Positions 14,270 to 22,534 are shown, numbered from the stretch's first letter. The stretch is DNA of 23,431 bases from Proteobacteria bacterium ST_bin16 (GCA_002083595.1 MSXT01000072.1:1-23431); one strand, 5' to 3'. A program made the numbers and translations. The notes: generated from the sequence alone by a model not told the origin.

Positions 14270-16843
14270 TTATCCCAATGCAATACGGTTGTTAATCTGT
14301 CCCAGTGATTGTTCAACTTGATCGACCAAAATAAGACATAACTCACCGTCTTGCAAATTGGACAAAGCAGCATCGATGGCAATCGCTTCTCCAACGATTT
14401 CTCTGACTTTTTGCGTGCGTTTGGCATTACCTAAACCTTCGCGCAATAAAGACAATACTTCTCCATCCGCACGGCCGCGTTGACATTGATCCTGATACAG
14501 CACCACCTCGTCAAATGCATCACCGAGGATTCGTGTCTGCTGACGAATATCCTCATCACGCCGGTCGCCTGCCGCACTGATGACGACTGAACGTTTCTTT
14601 GACGGAATATTATCAATCGCACTGACCAGAGCCTGGATCGCATCGGGATTATGTCCGTAGTCGGCAATCAAGGTTGCATTGCGGTAATTAAAGAGATTAA
14701 AGCGGCCCGGCGCTGTTTGCGTATTGCTGACAAAACTAGCGACACCGGCGTGAATAACCGCCCATTCCAGGCCGAGTGCCCAGCCAGCCCCAATAGCAGA
14801 CATCACATTCTCAATTTGGAAATTGATACTACCGTTCTTCGTCAAAGGGATTTCGTTTAACGGGATACGATATTCAACAGTTTCACTCGCAGCGACAATG
14901 CAGCTGCTTTCCACATAAATAACTCGTTTATGCTGCGCGCGATGCATCGCCAACACCGGATGATGGCGATCTTGAGCAAAGAAAATAACCGAACCGGGGC
15001 AATGTTCAGCCATGCTGGCAACCAGCGGATCAGCTGCATTAAGCACTGCATAACCGGTATTGGGCGCTACATTCTGTACAATAATGCGCTTAACCACTGC
15101 CAGCTCTTCCGCTGTATTGATATAAGCCATGCCAAGATGATCGCCCATGCCAATATTGGTTACAACGGCAACATCGCAACGATCAAATCCCAGGCCCTCG
15201 CGTAACAAACCGCCTCGCGCGGTTTCTAACACCGCGGCATCGACATCGGGATGAAAAAGAATATTTCTTGCACTCTTCGGTCCGCTGCAATCTCCGGTAT
15301 CCATGCACTGTTCGTCAACATAAACACCATCGGTGCAAGTAACGCCAACGCGTTTCTGATCTCTCTGCAGGACGTTGGCGATTAAACGAGTTGTTGTCGT
15401 TTTACCGTTGGTGCCGGTGACGGCGATCACGGGAATGCGTGCATTTTCTCCTTGGGGAAACATGTAATCAATAATGGCTTCACCCACTGCACGGCCCTTT
15501 CCATACGATGGCTGCAAATGCATCCGCAAACCGGGTGCTGCATTTACCTCAATGACGCCGCCTCCCTGGTCTTCTAAAGAACTCATGACATTGTCGCAAA
15601 CCACATCAACACCGCAGATATCCAACCCTACCACTTTCGCAGCAGCAACTACACGCGCCGCCAGTTCGGGATGCACATCGTCGGTTACATCGGTCGCCGT
15701 GCCCCCTGTTGATAGATTAGCATTCTTGCGTAACACAACGCGCATTCCTTTCACGGGAATCGATTCGGCTGTCAATCCTTGCGCAGCTAAATGTGCAATG
15801 GATATCTCATCCAGATGTATCTTGGTTAATGAGGTGACATGGCCTTCGCCGCGCATGGGATCGCGATTGATTTGCTCCACCAATTCATAAATGCTGTGCA
15901 CGCCGTCGCCAATGACTTGCGGGGGTTCGCGCCGGGCGGCAGCAACCAATTTATTACCGACAACCAGCATGCGGTAATCATGTCCGGGGATATAACGCTC
16001 TACCAGAACATTGTCACTGATTTCAGCTGCAATCATATACGCCGCTTTGACTTGTTCAGCGGTGACAAGATTAACAGTGACGCCTTTACCTTGATTGCTA
16101 TCCTGAGGCTTTATCACGACAGGTACGCCGATTTCGCAAGCGGCTGCCCAAGCATCCTCGACATCTTTCACTTCCCGGCCGAGCGGTACCGGTATACCGG
16201 CGGCATGCAATAAAGTTTTCGTTAATTCCTTGTCTTGCACAATCGACTCTGCGACGGCGCTGGTACGATCGCTCTCGGATGCTTGAATGCGACGTTGCTT
16301 GCTGCCCCAGCCAAATTGCACCAGACTGCCTTCAGTCAAACGGCGAAACGGAATGCCGCGCGCAACCGCCGCTTGTACAATGGCCCCAGTGCTTGGGCCC
16401 AGGCGGATATCCTCATTGAGTTCGCGCAAACGATGCAGCGCATCCGGTAAATCAAAAGCGCTATCATCAATAGCCGAGATACATAAAGCTTGTGCCAGCT
16501 CAAAAGCCAGCAAGCCAACTTTTTCTTCGCTATATCCTACGATAACGCGATAGGTATCGGCTTCCGGTGTTTGTACCGTGCGGCTGAATGTCACCGGGCA
16601 ACCTGCCTGAACTTGCAAACCTAGCGTCGCAAATTCAAGTACATGAGCCATGGTGACCGCTTCATGATGGCCGGCGGGCTGGAGCAAGGAAATCTCAGGA
16701 AAACGCTCACGTAGTCTTGCTTCAAAGCCAGGAATGGTATCAATACTATTTTCAGATCCACTACAAAAAACGGTAGCTTCAATCGAAGTATGCTGACTCC
16801 ATAAATTGGGTCCGCGTAAAGCGCGTATGCGTAAAACTTTCAT
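14270..16843 (-). CDS. cphA: Cyanophycin synthetase (full-length, 857 residues)
   Basis: Cytoplasmic ATP-dependent enzyme that builds cyanophycin, a poly-aspartate chain with arginine on each side carboxylate. Domain order: N domain (1-160, starting MKVLRIRALRGPNLWS), ATP-grasp (about 205-470, with V-V-I-K-P-Q-D-S-N-Q-G-K-G-V and I-E-V-N-A-A-P-G) for aspartate addition, and a complete Mur-ligase-like module (471-857) for arginine addition, with P-loop G-T-N-G-K-T-T (477-483), A-P-G-R-F-N (711-716) and A-D-Y-G-H-N-P (727-733). Length is normal for CphA (about 870). The N-domain site that reads HxxEH in canonical enzymes is HVLEF (67-71), and a nearby glutamate is glycine (75), so primer-making cleavage by this domain is probably lost. 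An AAGGA precedes the ATG, which overlaps the stop of the upstream cphA-like gene. Confidence 0.93.
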   Translation of the reverse strand: MKVLRIRALRGPNLWSQHTSIEATVFCSGSENSIDTIPGFEARLRERFPEISLLQPAGHHEAVTMAHVLEFATLGLQVQAGCPVTFSRTVQTPEADTYRVIVGYSEEKVGLLAFELAQALCISAIDDSAFDLPDALHRLRELNEDIRLGPSTGAIVQAAVARGIPFRRLTEGSLVQFGWGSKQRRIQASESDRTSAVAESIVQDKELTKTLLHAAGIPVPLGREVKDVEDAWAAACEIGVPVVIKPQDSNQGKGVTVNLVTAEQVKAAYMIAAEISDNVLVERYIPGHDYRMLVVGNKLVAAARREPPQVIGDGVHSIYELVEQINRDPMRGEGHVTSLTKIHLDEISIAHLAAQGLTAESIPVKGMRVVLRKNANLSTGGTATDVTDDVHPELAARVVAAAKVVGLDICGVDVVCDNVMSSLEDQGGGVIEVNAAPGLRMHLQPSYGKGRAVGEAIIDYMFPQGENARIPVIAVTGTNGKTTTTRLIANVLQRDQKRVGVTCTDGVYVDEQCMDTGDCSGPKSARNILFHPDVDAAVLETARGGLLREGLGFDRCDVAVVTNIGMGDHLGMAYINTAEELAVVKRIIVQNVAPNTGYAVLNAADPLVASMAEHCPGSVIFFAQDRHHPVLAMHRAQHKRVIYVESSCIVAASETVEYRIPLNEIPLTKNGSINFQIENVMSAIGAGWALGLEWAVIHAGVASFVSNTQTAPGRFNLFNYRNATLIADYGHNPDAIQALVSAIDNIPSKKRSVVISAAGDRRDEDIRQQTRILGDAFDEVVLYQDQCQRGRADGEVLSLLREGLGNAKRTQKVREIVGEAIAIDAALSNLQDGELCLILVDQVEQSLGQINNRIALG

Positions 16844-19167
16844 AACTTAATTCCTTGTGTTTGTAATTCCAGAAGATTCTGATTTTCAGGTTTGTACTTC
16901 TCTTGACTGAAACCAAATGTCTCAATTCCAACACGTATAAGATTCGGTTCAATGCCTAATGCCCAAGCGGCACCCACGGCTGCCAATATATTCTCGATTG
17001 CCTGCGTGCTTTTCGTTCCACTTTCTGAAACGATCTCACGCAGATTGATCAGTATCAATTCATTTGAACCCGATACAAGTACAACTCTGCCATTGCGGAC
17101 TATCACAGCGCGTTTGCCCTGCGTAGGTCCGGTTCCACTCGCGCAATGTTGCTTAATTACTGGCAGCTCCGGTTCGCTGCTGAAATAAATCACTTCACCG
17201 TGACACAGCTCGGACATTTCAACCAGCATTTCATCGTTCGCATTGAGGACTGCTGCGCCGACCGGCAGTTTTATATCTTTTTCCACATCGTCAATGGCCG
17301 CAGCGGTCGGTGTCACCATATCGACTTGCGAACGGAGCACCGTATAAATCTGTTTGTGCGTTTCAATACCGTGACGGCCAAAATGGTGCTCGGGATCAAT
17401 ATTGGTGATCACACCCACCTGGCAGCTATCGTATGCCAGCCCTTCATTCAATAACACATCAAAACCATTCTCAAAAACAGCAGCTTCAACTGTTGGATTG
17501 AGTAAAGTGCGATTAGCTGCTGCCCAGTTAGCGCTGTTGCTTTTATCAATTTGCCGATAGTCCAGATATAGTCCATCGCTGCAAGCCAAACCGGTTTGCT
17601 TGCCGGACAGAACCAGCAATCTGGCAACAAGGTAAGCAACCGATGTTTTGCCATAACTTCCGGAAATTCCAACAATGGGGATACGGCCGTTTTCCTGGCC
17701 TGGAAATAAGTGATCGACAATCGCTTTTCCGACCGGACGGGGTTTACCAACTGCCGGTCTAATATGCATTAATAAGCTTGGACCTGCGTTGACTTCAACA
17801 ATAGCCCCGCCTTGTTCATGCAATGGACGTGAAATATCGCTGGTAACCAGATCAATACCGGCTATATCCAAGCCGATGACGCGTGCAGCAAGTGATGCGA
17901 TAGACGCCGTCGCCGGATGAACCTGATCGGTCACATCAAACGCATGATTACCATTCCTTTGAATCAAAACCTTAATGCCGGTTGGCACGACGGAATCACG
18001 ATGATACCCTTGGTGAGCGATTTCCATCTGTGCCGCGCTATCCAAACGGATCAAATTGAGCGGATGATCTTCTGTCGAACCGCGTCGTGGATCAGAATTA
18101 ATTTGAGATTCTATTAACTCGGCAATGGTTGAAACACCATCCCCCACGACTGATACTGAGTCGCCGCGCGTAGCCGCTATGAGGCGTCCACCGACAATCA
18201 ACAAACGATGTTCGGTTCCGGCAATATAGCGTTCAACCAGTACCTCCGTCCCTTCCCGTAACGCCATGCGGTAAGCCGATTCGATTTCTTCCCGGTGGCT
18301 TAACTCAATAAAAACGCCACGTCCATGATTTCCGTCGCAAGGTTTTATAACAACCGGCATACCAATATCATTTGCCGCTTCCCATGCAGCTTCGGCACTC
18401 TCGACAATACGCCCTTCCGGAACAGGAACACCGCAAGATTGCAGCAATGATTTTGTCAGATCCTTATCACGGGAAATACCCTCAGCAATGGCCGATGTCC
18501 GGTCTGTCTCAGCTGTCCAAATGTGGCGGCAGCGCGCGCCATAACCCAGCTGTACAAGATTTCCTTTTGCAATAAGACGGGTGGCCGGAATATTACGAGC
18601 CATTGCAGCATCTACAATACATGCCGTGGAGGGTCCGAGCCAAAGGGAGTCGACCATATCACGAAGATGCTGGATTGCTCCCTCGACATCATAAAATGGG
18701 TTGGCGGATTGCTGAAAATTCATGGCGGCCAAAACCAATTCACGCGCGGAATGTAAAGCGGCTGTGGTGATTTCCGCTTGCCAGGCGCTTAGTGCAACTT
18801 TATAAACACCGCGCACCGAGGTTTCACGTGCTCTGCCAAAGCCACCGCGCATACCCGCCAGGTTCTGAAGTTCCAGCGTGACATGCTCAAGAATGTGGCA
18901 CGGCCAAGTACCGTCCTTGACGCGGCGTAAAAAACCGCCGCGCTCTTCATAGCTGCAACGGTGCTCTATCAGAGACGGCAACCATCCGGATAGGCGCTCA
19001 TAAAAACCTGGAATCTTATCTGAAGGAAAATCTTCCAGTTCACCAATATCCACGGTTGCTTCCAAAGCGGGATAATAAGTCCACATGTTGGGACCATTTA
19101 AGTGTTTGATTTCAAGAAATTTGATATCTTTAGTACTATTGCAGTCTAAATTTAAGGAGTCGGACAT
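16840..19167 (-). CDS. cphA: Cyanophycin synthetase-like protein lacking the C-terminal Mur-ligase lobe (775 residues)
   Basis: A second CphA family member, first gene of the minus-strand operon. N domain about 17-165 (I-K-F-L-E-I-K-H-L-N-G-P-N) with an intact H-I-L-E-H motif at 91-95 and glutamate at 99, then G-F-G-R-A-R-E-T; ATP-grasp about 235-490 (V-V-I-K-P-C-D-G-N-H-G-R-G-V, V-E-V-N-A-G-P-S); Mur-ligase central domain from about 495 with P-loop G-S-Y-G-K-T-S (503-509). The protein ends where the P-G-R and A-D-Y-G-H-N-P segments should begin, so the last Mur domain is absent. The sequence runs smoothly to a stop that overlaps the next ATG, so this is a designed short form rather than a frameshift. 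Adjacent CphA pairs are known in some betaproteobacteria. The ATG at 19167 has no clear ribosome site; 16 residues precede the conserved start. Confidence 0.88.
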   Translation of the reverse strand: MSDSLNLDCNSTKDIKFLEIKHLNGPNMWTYYPALEATVDIGELEDFPSDKIPGFYERLSGWLPSLIEHRCSYEERGGFLRRVKDGTWPCHILEHVTLELQNLAGMRGGFGRARETSVRGVYKVALSAWQAEITTAALHSARELVLAAMNFQQSANPFYDVEGAIQHLRDMVDSLWLGPSTACIVDAAMARNIPATRLIAKGNLVQLGYGARCRHIWTAETDRTSAIAEGISRDKDLTKSLLQSCGVPVPEGRIVESAEAAWEAANDIGMPVVIKPCDGNHGRGVFIELSHREEIESAYRMALREGTEVLVERYIAGTEHRLLIVGGRLIAATRGDSVSVVGDGVSTIAELIESQINSDPRRGSTEDHPLNLIRLDSAAQMEIAHQGYHRDSVVPTGIKVLIQRNGNHAFDVTDQVHPATASIASLAARVIGLDIAGIDLVTSDISRPLHEQGGAIVEVNAGPSLLMHIRPAVGKPRPVGKAIVDHLFPGQENGRIPIVGISGSYGKTSVAYLVARLLVLSGKQTGLACSDGLYLDYRQIDKSNSANWAAANRTLLNPTVEAAVFENGFDVLLNEGLAYDSCQVGVITNIDPEHHFGRHGIETHKQIYTVLRSQVDMVTPTAAAIDDVEKDIKLPVGAAVLNANDEMLVEMSELCHGEVIYFSSEPELPVIKQHCASGTGPTQGKRAVIVRNGRVVLVSGSNELILINLREIVSESGTKSTQAIENILAAVGAAWALGIEPNLIRVGIETFGFSQEKYKPENQNLLELQTQGIKL

Positions 19168-19278
19168 GGCATTTGAATCGGTAAGATGAGATGCTATTAA
19201 CGTTACTCAAATTGATAGGTTTACAAAAAACAAAACAATTTTTACAAACGTCACCTAGGCCACTCTCAAGGAAACTAG

Positions 19279-19309
19279 AGTATAACTTATTAAGTTGATT
19301 ATGAATCAA
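19279..19309 (-). promoter_or_regulatory. Candidate promoter for the cyanophycin operon
   Basis: On the minus strand TTGATT (19309-19304) and TATACT (19284-19279) resemble -35 and -10 boxes with a long 19-base spacer, about 112 bases before the first ATG. The -10 matches five of six consensus bases; the spacing is poor, so this is tentative. Confidence 0.25.
19295..19309. promoter_or_regulatory. 15-base palindrome, possible operator
   Basis: TTGATT-ATG-AATCAA is a perfect inverted repeat of six bases each side around three bases. It overlaps the candidate -35 of the cyanophycin operon, the place expected for a repressor or activator site. The regulator cannot be named from sequence; it does not fit the ARG box well. 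Confidence 0.35.
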
Positions 19310-19392
19310 TTGGATGAGAGTAAAATTTAATATTTAGAATGAAGTAACCAGCATAAAATAATTATCGATTACTTGTCTCATGGTTCTTTTGG

Positions 19393-19438
19393 TTGACAAA
19401 AATTTGCTTAGATTCAGAATATATAAAGTTTTTATAAT
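19393..19438 (+). promoter_or_regulatory. Candidate promoter for CorC-family gene
   Basis: A consensus -35 TTGACA (19393-19398) is followed 18 bases later by GAATAT within an A/T run, and a perfect TATAAT lies at 19433-19438 but lacks a good -35 at normal spacing. One of these, or two alternative starts, probably drives the gene beginning at 19464. Confidence 0.35.
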
Positions 19439-19463
19439 TCTCATTACTCGCTACAGGTGACTT

Positions 19464-20756
19464 TTGGAAGATATGCCGTTGCACATCATGCTGATTGCAT
19501 TGGTTTTTTTGTTGGTCTTGTCAGGCTTCTTTTCCCTCTCTGAAACCAGTATGATGGCGATTAACCGCTATCGCTTGCGGCATCTCGCCAAGCAAGGTCA
19601 TCGCGGCGCCCGGCTGACCATCAAACTGCTCGATCATACAGACCGTTTACTGGGTGTCATTCTCCTCGGCAATAATTTACTGAACACCGCTTCCGCAACT
19701 TTGGTCGCCATTATTGTTGCGACTCTATTTGCCCACGATGATTTCGCTTTGATTATGGGAACAATCGCTGTGACCTTTGCTATTCTGGTATTCAGCGAGA
19801 TCACCCCGAAAGTCATCGCCGCCGCTTATCCTGAACGAATTGCCTTAGCCGCGAGCTATGTATTGACACCCTTGCTGATTATTTTCTATCCGATTGTATG
19901 GTTCGTTAATTTGTTTGTCAGCGGATTGCTAATCCTATTCCGGTTAAAACCGCAAAAGGGCAGCCTGGAACAGAAGATCAGCACGGAAGAGCTGAAAACA
20001 CTAGTGCTGGAAGGCGGGCATTTTATACAGCACAAGCATCAAAGCATGCTATTGAACTTGTTTGACCTGGAAACGATCACCGTGGACGATGTCATCGTGC
20101 CGCGCAGCCAGATCGAGGCGATAGACCTGAATGCGGATGACGAAATTATTCATACGCAATTGCTGACTTGCCACCATACCCGCCTGCCGCTATACCGTGA
20201 ACGCCTGGATAATATTGTCGGCATCGTTCATGTGCGCAAGGTATTGAATCAAATGCAGGGAGGAAAAATAACCGCGGCTACGCTTGAAAAAGTCATGCGC
20301 GAGCCTTATTTCATTCCTTCCGGAACATCCTTGTTTTCGCAACTGCAATTATTCCAGGAAAACCAGAAAAGAGTCGGGCTGGTCGTTGATGAATATGGTG
20401 AATGGATGGGACTGGTTACACTGGAAGACATTGTTGAGGAAATCATCGGTGAATTCACCACGCAAGCACCCACTCTGGCCAGTACTTTCTCGAAACAAGA
20501 AGATGGCAGTTTTATTGTGGAAGGCAGCACCTTATTGCGTGAATTAAACCGCAAGCTGGGTTTTCAATTTCCATTGGACGGACCGAAAACTTTGAATGGT
20601 TTGATCTTGGAGTATTTCGAGGATATTCCGGAAGCTGGAACCGGTCTTAATATTGCCGGTTACCCAATGGAAGTGATTCAAACTAAAAACCGGGTGGTAA
20701 AAACTGTTAAAATCTTTCCTATCGCTACAGCAGCCGAGATAAAGCATGCCGAGTAG
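19464..20756 (+). CDS. HlyC/CorC family transporter (DUF21-CBS-CorC; CorB/YfjD-like)
   Basis: Inner-membrane protein of the CNNM/CorC family, members of which export Mg2+ or Co2+ or confer resistance to these ions. The 430 residues comprise a DUF21/CNNM membrane domain (about 1-165, four hydrophobic segments, with S-G-F-F-S-L-S-E-T-S near 20-29 and L-L-G-N-N-L-L-N at 67-74), a CBS pair (about 205-330, with V-P-R-S-Q-I and V-V-D-E-Y-G-E-W-M-G-L-V-T-L-E-D) and a C-terminal CorC_HlyC domain (about 345-420). Domain plan and length match E. coli CorB/YfjD. The TTG at 19464 gives the N-terminus usual for the family and has AGGTG nearby; an ATG at 19473 is an equally possible start. Transcribed away from the cyanophycin operon; no functional link is evident. 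Confidence 0.9.
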   Translation: MEDMPLHIMLIALVFLLVLSGFFSLSETSMMAINRYRLRHLAKQGHRGARLTIKLLDHTDRLLGVILLGNNLLNTASATLVAIIVATLFAHDDFALIMGTIAVTFAILVFSEITPKVIAAAYPERIALAASYVLTPLLIIFYPIVWFVNLFVSGLLILFRLKPQKGSLEQKISTEELKTLVLEGGHFIQHKHQSMLLNLFDLETITVDDVIVPRSQIEAIDLNADDEIIHTQLLTCHHTRLPLYRERLDNIVGIVHVRKVLNQMQGGKITAATLEKVMREPYFIPSGTSLFSQLQLFQENQKRVGLVVDEYGEWMGLVTLEDIVEEIIGEFTTQAPTLASTFSKQEDGSFIVEGSTLLRELNRKLGFQFPLDGPKTLNGLILEYFEDIPEAGTGLNIAGYPMEVIQTKNRVVKTVKIFPIATAAEIKHAE

Positions 20757-20856
20757 GTAGAAGGACAAACGGGTTATTCAGGCAGCGCAATCCCTGCAAA
20801 GATCAGTAAACCGGGTTGGACGGAAATAACAAAAGCGGTTATCCTTGCGCCGCAAT

Positions 20857-20862
20857 TATAAC
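20857..20862 (+). promoter_or_regulatory. Possible -10 box of the tRNA-Arg gene
   Basis: TATAAC, five of six consensus bases, lies about 20 bases upstream of the mature tRNA 5' end. No convincing -35 sits at the right distance, so the tRNA could instead be read from the upstream gene. Confidence 0.25.
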
Positions 20863-20882
20863 TTGAAGATTTATTCATCAAA

Positions 20883-20959
20883 GCGCCCATAGCTCAGCTG
20901 GATAGAGTACCGCCCTCCGAAGGCGGGGGTCGCACGTTCGAATCGTGTTGGGCGCGCCA
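20883..20959 (+). tRNA. tRNA-Arg (anticodon CCG)
   Basis: A complete 77-base cloverleaf. The acceptor stem GCGCCCA pairs with TGGGCGC, followed by discriminator G and an encoded CCA (20957-20959). The D arm is GCTC/GAGT, the anticodon stem CCGCC/GGCGG with loop CTCCGAA giving anticodon CCG (reads CGG), the variable loop GGGTC, and the T arm GCACG/CGTGT with loop TTCGAAT. The only non-Watson-Crick pairs are closing G-U pairs in the D and T arms. It stands alone between the CorC-family gene and a lipoprotein gene. Confidence 0.96.
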
Positions 20960-20987
20960 AAAAACTCCTGAATCGATAGCATCAATG

Positions 20988-21015
20988 CATTTTCGATTGA
21001 ATCGCTTCGAAAATG
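20988..21015 (+). terminator. Hairpin downstream of tRNA-Arg
   Basis: CATTTTCGA (20988-20996) pairs perfectly with TCGAAAATG (21007-21015) across a ten-base loop, 28 bases past the tRNA. It may be the tRNA transcript terminator, but no T run follows, and the stem is AT-rich. Confidence 0.4.
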
Positions 21016-21153
21016 ATCATTCAGCTTCTCATTCTTATTTTGAGAGTCCCGTGATAAAAATCATTAAAGCAACATGGTTTTTACTTCTATACTTTATTAC
21101 CTTTGAACAAACTGCAAATTCCTCAATATTTTTATGATACTGAGAACATCTTG

Positions 21154-21169
21154 TGGCTTGTCGAAGCCA
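21154..21169 (+). promoter_or_regulatory. Small hairpin in the leader of the lipoprotein gene
   Basis: TGGCTT and AAGCCA flank the four-base loop GTCG, ending 44 bases before the lipoprotein ATG. A tight tetraloop hairpin here could be an upstream terminator or a leader element that affects the transcript. Confidence 0.3.
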
Positions 21170-21213
21170 TGAGTGATCAACCGTTAAATTAATAATAAGA
21201 AGGAAATTTTGAA

Positions 21214-22440
21214 ATGTTTATGAGATTTTTGATCGTTATGTCAATTGCTGTTTTAAGCGGTTGCGCTAATTTTAATACTATTGGCCGCAGCAGTTCTCTG
21301 GGAGGTGGTGGTAATACGCAAAACGTGGCAATTCATTTAGATGCTCAGCAGAGAGTAGTTCTTTCTAAAGATAACATGAAAAAAATATGTGCAGAGCCAA
21401 GCCCTGATGCATTGGCCGCTCATGCTGCCGCTGCTGCATTAGGAGTCAATGTCTTAGGTCAAGGTAGTGGATCGGGTGCTTTAAGTGGTCAAAGTCCTGC
21501 GGCAAGTATTGGTTTGCGTACTCAATCAATCACACTGATGCGAGACGCCCTGTATCGTGTTTGTGAAGCTTCCATGAATGAGGAAATTGGACCGGTTCAA
21601 GTGGCAACCTTACTCGGAAGAGGGATGGATTTGACAGCAGTGGTACTGGCTGTTGAACAACTGACAGGAGCGGTTGCAGCAAACCAAGCAAATTTAACAG
21701 GAGCGACTACATCGTCGGCTGCAGCATCTCTCGTTTCTAATCAAAAATTGTTAGATGCTGCCCGAGAAGATGAAACACAAAAACGCGCTGCTCTTGAAGC
21801 GGCACAAAAAGAATTGGATAAGAGCAAAGCTGACGTGGTTTCTCAAGAGGCTGATCTTAAGACAAAAAAAACTGCTCATGAGAATGCTCAGAAATCTGAT
21901 TCAGGAGTTACCCAGGAAGAAAAAAATAGGCTTGAAACAGAATTTAACGCATCAAATGATGAGCTTAATAGGCGCAAAACTATTCAACAGCAAAATGAAG
22001 AACAAGTAAAAATAAAGCAAACATCACTTGATGATGCAGTTAAGATCAAGCAAACGATAGAAAATCTTAGGGATTCGGCACATTCCAGTGCAGTAGCCAA
22101 TACAAGCTCTCAGGGAGAATTTAGTACCCCAATTCAAGCAAAAATTCTTAGCGGTGATGCTACAAAAGAAATTGCCAAGTCAGTTGAGGCTATGGTTTCG
22201 ACAGTGCTTAATAAGCGATATACGGAAGAATCTTGTACAGCTTATCTCGCATTAAAAGATTCCAGCGGTAAATACATAAACACGGAATTAGTGGATGCAT
22301 GCATTACACTCATTACGGCAAAAGTTAAGACAGAAGCAGAAGCAGCAAAAGCTGATGCAGAAAAAGCAAAAGCTGATGCAGAAAAAGCAAAAGCTGATGC
22401 AGCAAGAGCAAAAGCTGATGCAGCAAAAGTTGGTAAGTAA
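21214..22440 (+). CDS. Putative outer-membrane lipoprotein with coiled coil and heptad-repeat tail
   Basis: I do not recognise a named family. The 408-residue protein starts with a lipoprotein signal peptide, M-F-M-R-F-L...A-V-L-S-G-C, with lipobox L-S-G-C and Cys17 as the probable lipidated residue; Ala at +2 favours the outer membrane. Residues about 50-155 form a compact, conserved-looking domain (I-C-A-E-P-S-P-D-A, then G-L-R-T-Q-S-I-T-L-M-R-D-A-L-Y-R-V-C-E-A). About 175-285 is highly charged, heptad-patterned and very probably coiled coil. Residues about 340-370 hold two more cysteines, and 372-405 are A-K-A-D-A-E-K repeats. The ATG at 21214 has AAGGA nine bases upstream. The gene is visibly more AT-rich than its neighbours and sits between a tRNA and ribE, which hints at acquisition. 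A strong hairpin follows. Confidence 0.8.
   Translation: MFMRFLIVMSIAVLSGCANFNTIGRSSSLGGGGNTQNVAIHLDAQQRVVLSKDNMKKICAEPSPDALAAHAAAAALGVNVLGQGSGSGALSGQSPAASIGLRTQSITLMRDALYRVCEASMNEEIGPVQVATLLGRGMDLTAVVLAVEQLTGAVAANQANLTGATTSSAAASLVSNQKLLDAAREDETQKRAALEAAQKELDKSKADVVSQEADLKTKKTAHENAQKSDSGVTQEEKNRLETEFNASNDELNRRKTIQQQNEEQVKIKQTSLDDAVKIKQTIENLRDSAHSSAVANTSSQGEFSTPIQAKILSGDATKEIAKSVEAMVSTVLNKRYTEESCTAYLALKDSSGKYINTELVDACITLITAKVKTEAEAAKADAEKAKADAEKAKADAARAKADAAKVGK
22345..22428 (+). repeat. Four tandem 21-base repeats
   Basis: Units start at 22345, 22366, 22387 and 22408, each beginning GCAAAAGCTGATGCA. The first two are identical; the last two differ from them only in the final six bases. They stay in frame and encode a heptad A-K-A-D-A-E-K-like tail in the lipoprotein. 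Confidence 0.9.
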
Positions 22441-22534
22441 AATAAAGAAATTAAGCGAGCTAAGTCTCGTAGCAATTGTTCAGAAGTATTAAAGAAATCA
22501 ATATGTAGATGCCACAAGTATGTATTAATTGACA

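Larger units (their letters stand above)
19168..19463. promoter_or_regulatory. Divergent promoter region between cphA-like gene and CorC-family gene
   Basis: A 296-base AT-rich spacer between two outward-facing genes, so it should carry both promoters and probably their operators. It contains a minus-strand candidate -10, a TTGACA on the + strand, a perfect TATAAT on the + strand and a 15-base palindrome, each listed separately. No ORF of note. Confidence 0.6.

Noticed and set aside
22345..22428. CRISPR array
   Set aside because: The repeats are contiguous 21-base units without spacers and lie in frame inside a coding sequence.
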